From assembly GCA_018114805.1 (NCBI GenBank), contig CP073042.1, positions 2,790,001 to 2,854,000 of the forward strand: a DNA stretch of 64,000 nucleotides. The letters run 5' to 3'. The translations under genes and the position numbers were made by a program. This document shows positions 55,192 to 64,000 of the stretch, piece by piece; positions within the stretch are counted from its first letter, which is position 1, and every line of letters begins with the position of its first letter. The stretch is from Candidatus Streptomyces philanthi. GTDB taxonomy: Bacteria; Actinomycetota; Actinomycetes; Streptomycetales; Streptomycetaceae. Below the pieces are notes generated by a model. That model saw only the letters and a program-made list of their open reading frames with translations, did no database searches and was not told the DNA's origin.

Positions 55192-56766
55192 TCAGTCGCG
55201 CTTGCAGATGCGGTCGAGCAGGTTGGCCGTGGCGCGCTGGACGCGGGCGTCCACGTGGCCCGGGCGGTCCAGCGCCGGCGACCAGGCGAAGGTGCCGGAG
55301 GCGAAGACCAGGGCCCCGCTCGGCGCGCGGTAGAGCGAGGTCTCCTGGTGGCGCGGGGAACGCCGTCGCTGTCCTCGTACGGGGAGTGCGCGAGCAGGAT
55401 CCGGCGGATGTGCTGCGGCAGGCTGGTGCGCGGGAAGTACCGGTCGGCCTCGCCGGCGACCAGGCCGGGCAGCTCGTCGCCCTCGCCGGCGCCCGTCGCC
55501 TCCCACAGCCAGTGGTCGGCGTTGCGGACGACCAGCGGGGCCGGCTCGGGGACCCGGCCCGCGTACTGGATTGCCAATCAACTGCTGCTCCGGGCTGCCC
55601 AGCTCGCGCCAGAGCGTCGGCCGGCCGGGACCGCGGCGCTTGCGGCAGGACAGCAGCCGGTCGGGGCCCATGGGCGAGGGGCCCAACTCCAACTGCCAGT
55701 AAATGGTATTGGCCGAGAGGAAGACCAACGAGGTCCCCGCGTCGCGGGCTTGCTCGACGCTGCGGCGCATGGGAACGGACCAGTACTCGTCCTGTCCCGG
55801 GAAGACCAGGCCCCGGTAGCGCGTCGGATCGACCCGACCGGCGTGCAGGTCCCGGGTGTTGGCGTACGCGACGTCGTACGCGTAGCGCTCGGCCCAGCGG
55901 ATGAAGTCGTAGGCGTGCCCCACGTGCAGCGGCAGGCCGGCGCTCGCGTACGGGCGGTCGAAGGAGAGCGTGGTGGCCGCGTCCTCCTCGCCGAGCAGCC
56001 GGCCCTCCGCGTCCCACGCCTGGTAGAGGCTGGCGCCGAAGCGGCCGTCCTCGGGGTAGAGGTTGTACGCCTGCCAGGTGACGTCGGGCAGCACGAGCAG
56101 CAGATCGGCCGGGTCCTGGTCGCGGACCGTGAATGGGATGTGGCTGCGGAAGCCGTCGCGGATGGTTGTGAGGACGGCGACGTACACGCCGACCTGCCAG
56201 TACGTGGGGACCTGGAGCCGGGAGAGCCACCAGTGGTGGCAGGAGACGGTGCGGTCGGCGGCGAGCGGGGCGGGCTGGACAATGCCGGCCAGCCGGGGGG
56301 TGGTGGTGATCTTCGAGGCGCCCTCGCCAGCGTAGTGGCCGATGCGGTAGATGTCCACGCTGAATTCCTGCGGCGGGTTGACCGTCACCCGGAAGTCGAT
56401 GGCGTCGCCGGGGGCCACGGCGCCGGCGCTGGCGAACCCCTTGATCTGCCGGTGCACGTCGTCGGCCATCCGCGGGCCGGAGCGGTGGCCGGAGCGGCGC
56501 GCGGCGGCGTACGCGCCCCAGCGGGCGTGCAGCAGGTCGTCCGCGTCCCCCGGCCCCCCGGGCCCGCCGTCGTGCGCGCGGGGCAGCGGGAAGGTGCTCG
56601 CGCCGGGCGCGTCCACGTGGTCGACGTACCAGGGCACGACGTGCCCGGTGTCGTCGAAGTAGTGCTCGCTCCCCCGCAGCCAGGGCAACGGGCCCATGCC
56701 GAACGGGTCCGACACGGCGTGTGCGAGGGCGCCGGACTCCCAGCGCCGGATGTACTCCGTCCCCAC
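55192..56766 (-). pseudogene. N,N-dimethylformamidase beta-subunit-like protein, frameshifted
   Basis: GTG 56766 after AGGGAGGGAG starts GTEYIRRWESGALAHAVSDP. The large beta-subunit-like domain has YRIGHYAGEGASKITTTPRL, LLLVLPDVTWQAYNLYPEDG, AERYAYDVAYANTRDLHAGR, LVFPGQDEYWSVPMRRSVEQ and FLSANTIYWQLEL. Near 55580 the frame shifts, the section WLWEATGAGEGDELPGLVAG and SLPQHIRRILLAHSPYEDSD lies in another frame, and near 55355 it returns to give SLYRAPSGALVFASGTFAWS. Two compensating indels about 230 bases apart. The family is common next to purC in Streptomyces; its substrate is unknown. Confidence 0.7.
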
Positions 56767-57505
56767 GTGCGCTCCCTCCCTGCGTGCCGCATCCGCGTCC
56801 GCACGACCGAGTGCGCCATACTGTCGGGTCAACGCGAACCAGGCCCCCGTACGGGAACTCGTCACTCCCCGTCGTCCGGTGTGAGTCGCCCCGTCCACCG
56901 GCCGGCCCCCGGTAAGCCCCTGCGCTTATCCCTCGAATGACAACGACTGATCCCAGCACATCACATTTCGCGCCCACACCGTCACTTTTCGTCGCGAAAT
57001 GAAGCAGAGACCTGGCCGACCGATGCCTTGTGGACCGCGCGTACGGAAGGCCCGGGGGCGCACGTCACCACGGCAAAAGCGCCCCGAGCGGCCTCAGCCC
57101 CGGGCACAAGCCGCACGCCCCAACGGGCCACCAACCGGCCAGAGGCACAGGCGCGCGGGGGGCGGCCACGTCGGTGAGTGGAGTGTCGACGGGACGGGAG
57201 TGGCTGGGGTGACGTGGGTGCTGTGTGGGTGCTGTGCGGGGTTGTGGGTTCGGGTGGGTGTGGTGGGGCGGGTGCCGTGTTCGGGGGGCGTGGTGGGTGG
57301 GCGTGGGTGGGAGTGAGGCACACGCGGGCCGGGACGGTGCGTGCGGGGCGCCGTGGGATGGCGCGGGGTGTGGGGTGGCGCGGGGTGTGGGGTGGCGCGC
57401 CGTGGTGGGAGACCCGCCGTGGGTGCGGGGGCCGCTGGGGCGTTGGCGGCCCGGCGGGGGCGTACGCCGGAGTGTGGGTGGGTGTGGCGGATGCGGTGGG
57501 TTGGG
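56767..57505. other. Intergenic, G-rich, with a short tandem repeat
   Basis: About 740 bases without a supported gene. Near 57358-57400 the unit GCGCGGGGTGTGGGGTG occurs twice in tandem. Very strong G skew on the plus strand from 57200 to 57480. Confidence 0.5.
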
Positions 57506-59811
57506 TTAGACCAGACGGATGGGCTTGTCCGGGCGGACGCCCACGCCGCAGAGCCAGGCGCGGAGCGGGTCGGGGTCGCCGTCCTCGGTGAGGCTGAGCA
57601 CCGGGGCGGTCAGGTCCGTCTTGCGGCTGCCGTCCACCAGGAGGGCCGGTCCGTCGAGCCAGTCGAGGCCGGGAGCGGCGCCCGCGGTGTCCATGGCCGC
57701 GCAACAGACCATCGCCGTGACGTGGTCGGCCAGGAGTTCGCGGCAGGTCCGGGGCGGCTGGAGCGGGAAGAGCGGGGCCAGGCCGTCCAACCAGGGTTCG
57801 CCGGCCACGCCCTGGCCGCCGGTCGCGATGCCGGGGGCGCCGCCCGCGGCGGCGGACCGGCGCTGTGCGGCCTCCTCGCGGGCCAGCTCGGAGGTGAGCC
57901 GGGCGGCCAGCCGCTTGGCTATCGCCTCCGGGTCGTGCTCGGCGCGGCCCGGGCTGCTCAGCCGGTCGAGGACCCGGTCGAGCGTGGGTTCCGCGCCGAG
58001 GTCGGGCGCGAAGCCCGGGTCGAAGCCGCCGCCCGGCGCGCTGGGGACCGGGCGCGGCAGGGTGTCCAGGGCGGCGAGCAGCCGGGCCGCCTCCAGCCGC
58101 CACTTGCGGTCCACGACCTCCTCCGGGTACGCGCCCCAGTCCACCGGCGACCAGTCGGGCCCCGGGGTGGCCGGGCCGCCGTGGAACAGTAGGGCCGCGA
58201 GCAGCGAGATCGCCTCGTCCACCGCGCCGGACTCCTCCAGGAGGTCGCAGGCCGGGCGCTCGCCGAGCCGGGAGGCGAAGCCCTCCGCGAGCCGGTCGCG
58301 CCGGGACAGCTCGGTGAGCGCCGCCACCACGCCGACGTCCAGTCGCGCGGGCCAGCGGCCCATCCGCCAGGCGGGCAGCGCTACGCGCGTCAGCAGTCGG
58401 TCCCAGCCGGCGTACGCGAGGCCCACCTGTTCCTGGGCGGCGATGCGCAGCCAGTAGTCCACGCCCTGCGCGCGCTGGGCCGAGGCGGCGGCGACGCCCC
58501 GCTCCATCTCGGCGGCGTCGTCCCGGCAGGCGCGCAGCAGCAGCCGCGCCGCCCAGCCGACGAAGGCGAGCCCGGGGCGCCGGACGGCCCGGCCGACGAC
58601 GGCCAGCGGCGCCCGGCGGGCGGCGGCCTGTCCCGGCGCGCCGGGCTCGCGGGCGGGCTCGTGCGCGGCGGGCTCGCCCGAGCGGGGGGCACCGGCGGCA
58701 GGCTGGCCCGGTGTGGTGCTCGGGGCGTGCGCCGGGGGCACCGCCTCCGCGACCCGTACGGTCCCCGGTCGCGTACGGCTCGCGCCCGCGCTCGGCGGGC
58801 CACGGGGCGTGGGCCGGCCGCGCGGCGTACGGAGCCGCCTCGCGCGGGTCGGGGGTGCGCGGGGCCAGGTCGCCCGCCGCCAGGCCGTCCGGCTCCGGGT
58901 CGTGCGGCGTGGGGAGGAGGCCCGGGTCCCGCTCCGGGGCTTCCTGCGGAGACCCGGCCGGCGCCTGGGCGGTGTGGAGGAGGACGGCGTACGGGTCGGT
59001 GTCGTGCGGGTGGGTGTCGTACGGGTCGGTCTCGTGCGCGGCCGGGTCGGGGCGGGGGTCGGCCGAGGCCAGGGCAACGGCGGCGTCCAGGCCGCGCACG
59101 AAGCGGCGGGCGGCGGCGATGTCCGGGTGCGCGGCCGGGCCCGTACCCGCCACGACCGGGGCGAGCAGCGCGCGCAGCTCCGCGACCCGCATCCACCACA
59201 GGAAGGGCGAACCGATCACGAGCACTGGTCCCGCCGGGCCCGGGACCTCCGGAGCGTCGGCGGGCGCGGGTGGGACCGTCACCTCCAGGCCGAGCCCCGG
59301 GGCGCGGGACGGGGCTAGGCGGAGGCGGCCGAACAGGGCGCTACGGCGGTCCCGGGCGCCGGCCTCGGCACGGCGCCGGGCGCGCTCGCCGCACTCGACG
59401 CTCCTCGTGGGTGCGGTCCTCCAGCCAACTGTCGCAGTCCGGCGTCAAGTCTATCGCCGACGGCGGCGGGACGCCCAGCCGGTCCGCGAGGTCGCGCACC
59501 ATGCGGTAGAAGTCGGGGGCCGTCTTCTCGGGGACGGGCACGGTGGGGCTCAGCGCGGGACGGGCGCGGGCGATGACCACGCCGACGGCCACGGCCACGG
59601 CGAGGGTCAGCGCGGCGACGCCGATCGCCACCCAGCGGGCGGTCCGCCAGCCGCTCCCCGAACCGCCGATGTGCCCGGTGGCGCCGCCGGCGACGAGGAC
59701 GACCGCGACGGCGGCCGGCAGCAGCGCCACGGCCTGGGCCGTGCCGCGCACGCGCAGCACCGCGAGCGCCCGCGCTCGGGCCCCGGGTGTCTCTGCTTTC
59801 GGACCTGCCAT
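57506..59811 (-). pseudogene. Large membrane protein of unknown function, two frameshifts
   Basis: Start ATG 59811. Two N-terminal helices (AQAVALLPAAVAVVLVAGGA, WVAIGVAALTLAVAVAVGVV), then PDFYRMVRDLADRLGVPPPS with DLTPDCDSWLED. A shift near 59410 leads to PVLVIGSPFLWWMRVAELRA; a second near 58730 leads to the long C-terminal part (YWLRIAAQEQVGLAYAGWDR, FASRLGERPACDLLEESGAV, PLQPPRTCRELLADHVTAMV, DTAGAAPGLDWLDGPALLVD). Together about 760 residues. The start resembles M48-like peptidase proteins but I find no HExxH, so no function is given. Confidence 0.6.
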
Positions 59812-60376
59812 GAGTCTTACCACCCCCTACTGCCCTGCGGTGAGTGCGACAGCGGATGCCGCCGGCGTGCGTACCCCACCACTGTCGCACCGGCTACTGA
59901 CACCGCAATGTCGGTGTGCGAAGGGCCCCCTGTCCGTACGGAAGCCGCTGCGCCAGTTGCCGCAGCGTGGCTCCGCGGCAGACTAGTTGGGGCGGGCAAA
60001 CGCGTCACTCGTATAGCGAGCCGCTCACTCGATGGAATGGCATCGGCCAGGGGTAGGAACCATTCCGGTCAGGGAGCGGAACCCGCGCCCCGTAAGGCGG
60101 ACGCCGGCCCACTCGGCCTCCGCGCGGGCCCCGGGGCGGCGCCTACCGGGCGCGGGGCGGCGGGCGCGCCGGCGCCGGGCGCCCGGACGGACGGGCACGA
60201 GGGCGCGCGGGCCGGCAAGCGGAGGTGCGGCACGAGCGGGCGCGCGGGCGAGCGCGGAGGGCGTCCCGGCGGAGGACGGTCTCGGGCAGGGGCCCGGAGG
60301 GCGGTTCGGGCGGCGGCTACTGGGCGTGGGCCGTCGAGCGCGGCTACGCGCGGGCCACGCCGGCGTGGGCGCGGGC
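59812..60376. other. Intergenic, no gene supported
   Basis: 565 bases downstream of purD and upstream of the large membrane protein. No domain, RNA or repeat seen apart from the purD terminator at its right end. Confidence 0.5.
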
Positions 60377-60408
60377 GTGCCCGCCCCCGGCGGACGGGGG
60401 GCGGGCAC
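60377..60408 (-). terminator. Terminator of purD
   Basis: Arms GTGCCCGCCCCC and GGGGGCGGGCAC around an 8-base loop, eight bases past the purD stop. Confidence 0.7.
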
Positions 60409-60416
60409 GGGCGGGG

Positions 60417-61667
<1,251 letters not shown>

Positions 61668-62596
61668 GGGCCCCACCCTAAACGTCGCGGCCACGGGCCC
61701 TTAACCCGCGGCGCGGCAACGACGGGCCGGGGACGACGCGAGCCCGCACGCCGGCGCGGCTGCGCACGCCCCACCGGGCCGCTCCGCGCCCCGTCGCGCG
61801 CAAGGCACACGGTCCACCGCACGGCTCCCGGGGTGGGACGTACGCGGCGGCCTCGGCCCGTCGTACGACGAAGGGTCGGCCCGTCGTACGAGGGAGGCGG
61901 GGTCCGTAACGCGGGGGTGGGGCCGCGCGTTACGAGGGGGCCGGGGGTCGTGCCGGGCGGGGGCGGAGCGGCTGGGGTGTGGGCTGGCCACTCTTTCGAG
62001 TGAGACGCACTCGACCCTATTTCCGACATAAGGCCGGTTCTGGCCGCATTTTTGGGTGATGTTCCCCGATCTGGGGCGCAATGCCAGCCGTTCGGCGGTA
62101 GGAAGATGGCTGCGCTCCGCCTAGGGCTTCGGGGGCGCGCCGCCCCGACCGGGCGGTCCACCGCCGGGCCCGGCCGCCCCGGGCCACCGCTCGCGGGGCA
62201 GGAAGCCGACGGAGCGTACGGACGTCGCGTGACGGATGACGCGTGGCGGATGTCGCGCGCGGCCGGCAGGTGCGGGCGGCGCGCGGGGAGAGCGCGTACG
62301 GGAAGCGCGCGGAAAGCCGCGCGGGCGCCGGGCGGGTTCGGCCGTTGGCCGGGCACCGGGGTCGCCGGGCCCGTGGCGCGGGCGGCAGGCGTCGGCGCTG
62401 GGCCGGCGGGACGAACGGGCAGAGGCTACGGACGCGAGCGACGAGCATGGGCGGCGGACAGAAGGTCGCGGGCACAGCACGGGCAGAGCAGCAGCCATCG
62501 AGGGCGCGGAGCCGGTGCCGCCGCGCGCCGCAGGGCAGGCCGGCCGGCGGGGCGGCCGGCCGGAACGCAGTCAGCCAGGACGCAGGGAGTGCACGG
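61668..62596. other. Divergent intergenic region with repeats
   Basis: 930 bases upstream of purD, no gene supported. GGCCCGTCGTACGA occurs twice (about 61856 and 61878). GTAACGCG and CGCGTTAC form a perfect hairpin at 61906-61933; its CGTAACG core also occurs in the 9572 palindrome. Confidence 0.5.
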
Positions 62597-63464
62597 GTGA
62601 GTCAGCCGGAGATGCGACCCGAGGGGCTTCCGCGCGGTGAGGGTGGAGCGAGCGGGACCGGTGCGGCGGGTGGGGGCGGTGAGTCCGGCGGCGGCTGCGG
62701 CGGCCCGGGAGCGCCGGGCGGTCCCGGTGGGCCGGACGACGGCTCGGGGGCCGGCGACCACTGGCCGTCCGGCGACGACGGCCGGGGCCCCGCACGCGGG
62801 GCGGTCGGGCGGCGCGGGCCGGCGACGAGCCGCACGGCGGGTGGCGGGCGGCCCGGCGGCGCCCGGCCGACCTGTCGGGCCGGCCGATCCCGCTCGGCGA
62901 CTGGGGCGAGCCGACGGAGCGCCTGGACGAGTTGTACCGGTGGGCCGAGGAGGGGCGCTGCGGGTCGCCGACTGGTACCTCGCGGACCGGGCGTGGAAGC
63001 GGCGCGCGGCGCGGTCGCTGCGCGCCGGCGCGGCCTGGGGCTGCCTCGCGCTGGTCGCCGCCGTCGCGTGCCTGGGCTGCGACCGGTTCTTCGGGCTCAC
63101 CTCGGGCTGGATGCGGAACATGGCCATGGCGCAGGCGGTGCACCGGCGGCTTGAGGCGCTCCAGTTCGGCTGGTCCGTGGAGAACGTCCGCGAGGTGCTC
63201 GGCCCCACCGACGGCACCGCGAGCGAGGCGGCGGAGCGCTATCTCGGGGTGTTGCGGCGCTTCGTGGAGGACGTGACGGAGTTGGTGCGGGCCGAGACGG
63301 CGGACTGGATGATCGAGTTCGGGTCGCGCTCGGCGCCGCTCAGCACCCAGTCGCTGGCGTGGCACGCCCGCCCGGAGTCGGGCACTCCGCTCAGTCGGCT
63401 GCTGCTGCCCACCGGCACCCGGCCGAACATGCCGCGCCAGCGCCCGCCCGAGTCCCCCCGCTAG
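62597..63464 (+). pseudogene. SLATT-type membrane protein, frameshifted
   Basis: GTG 62597 (VSQPEMRPEGLPRGEGG) opens a Gly-rich stretch; the body lies in other frames: GDWGEPTERLDELYRWAEEG, then ALRVADWYLADRAWKRRAAR, DRFFGLTSGWMRNMAMAQAV, VREVLGPTDGTASEAAERYL, VEDVTELVRAETADWMIEF and TRPNMPRQRPPE. Shifts near 62860 and 62955. Only one short helix (GAAWGCLALVAAVACLGCD) stands where relatives have two, so some membrane sequence may also be lost. SLATT proteins are membrane sensors or effectors often tied to nucleotide signalling. Confidence 0.65.
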
Positions 63465-63513
63465 CAGCCCCCCGCCAGCGGCGCGCCCCCGCCACCGCCG
63501 CCCGCGCGAGCGC

Positions 63514-63541
63514 GACCGGCCGTCCGCGGGGACGGCCGGTC
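63514..63541. terminator. Bidirectional terminator
   Basis: Perfect arms GACCGGCCGTCC and GGACGGCCGGTC with a 4-base loop between two convergent genes. Confidence 0.75.
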
Positions 63542-63565
63542 AGGTGCCGGTCCAGCGGCGGGCGG

Positions 63566-64000
63566 TCAGCTGAAGACGATCATCGAGCCCTGGCCCAGGC
63601 TGCGCGTCGCGGCGGCGTGCAGCGACAGCCACACGTGCCGCTCCCGCGCGAACGGGCTGTCCTCGTACGGGATCGGGGCCGCCGGCTCCTCCAGGTCGGT
63701 GGGGCGGGCCGGCGGGGCGGGGGGCGCGGGCGGGTTGGCCGGGTCGATGCCCAGGGCCGGGCCCACTTGCAGGAGTTCGCGCAGCAGGCCGTGGCTGGAA
63801 CCGAGTGGGCCGCCGCCTTCGAGGAGGCCGTCGTTGGACAGCGGGCTCGCGAAGTCGACCGGGACGTACGCGCCGGCGTGGTCGTAGTGCCACACCAGGT
63901 GCGACTCCTGGGCGGTGCTCTCGAACATCTCCAACAACTGCTCCTATTCGCCGCCGAGTTCGTCGACCGGCGTGACCTCGAGCCTGCAGACCCGGAGCAG
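63566..64000 (-). pseudogene. Conserved Streptomyces protein of unknown function, in-frame TAG, 5' end outside window
   Basis: The frame from the window edge reads VTPVDELGGE, TAG at 63944-63946, then EQLLEMFESTAQESHLVWHY, DHAGAYVPVDFASPLSNDGL, GGGPLGSSHGLLRELLQVGP and ERHVWLSLHAAATRSLGQGS to the stop at 63566. Apart from the TAG the reading frame is continuous. Internal ATG 63937 could restart translation and lose little. Function unknown. Confidence 0.65.

Noticed and set aside
57358..57400. G-rich tandem repeat as a CRISPR or G-quadruplex element
   Set aside because: Unit length ~17 with two copies only, no spacer structure; G-rich tracts are common in this intergenic region.

Overview
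This is a high-GC actinobacterial chromosome segment, almost certainly Streptomyces. The genus call rests on bldC, lsr2, a valine dehydrogenase gene, a DUF3073 gene, HrpA and a split set of pur genes that, as far as I recall, follow the Streptomyces coelicolor order (here hrpA, bldC, vdh, purM, purF ... purL, purQ, purS, lsr2, purC, purD). Codon use, GTG starts and GGAGG-type ribosome sites agree.

Layout. 1-9.5 kb is a run of damaged accessory genes: a Z1-domain defence-type protein, an aldo/keto reductase fused to a foreign membrane segment, a DUF6227 gene, an SGNH hydrolase and a GNAT. Intact genes among them are a LuxR-type regulator, RidA and an HxlR regulator. 10.0-12.5 kb is an Asp23/DUF2273/DUF6286/AmaP envelope-stress operon. 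12.6-24.4 kb holds tRNA-Lys, a DEAD-box helicase with a tandemly duplicated RGG-like tail, a metallopeptidase, a tRNA-Glu/Asp/Phe cluster, a membrane protein, hrpA and a second tRNA-Asp. 24.8-32.6 kb is core: a DUF6274 gene, bldC, an unnamed conserved gene, vdh, DUF3073, purM and purF.

32.6-48.1 kb looks like an accessory insertion between purF and the purL side. It holds degenerate type I-E-like CRISPR repeats at four places. Three of these places carry the same leader-like sequence and only one or two repeats, with no cas genes in view. Two of the copies bracket a graspetide (ATP-grasp RiPP) operon of precursor peptide, ATP-grasp ligase and isoaspartyl-type methyltransferase, with a tRNA-like element just upstream. 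A Nudix/HTH-TPR pair and a three-gene unknown operon precede it. Then come YceI, a carboxymuconolactone decarboxylase and an ECF41-type sigma factor that share a divergent palindromic promoter, followed by several broken genes.

48.1-64 kb returns to core: a mycothiol-dependent-type enzyme, purL-purQ-purS, lsr2, tRNA-Gly genes, purC, a dimethylformamidase-like gene, a large membrane protein, purD and a SLATT-type gene.

Across the window many accessory genes carry frameshifts or in-frame stops (mostly TAG), while the long housekeeping genes are intact. This is either real gene decay or uneven sequence quality, and it affects how every 'pseudogene' below should be read.
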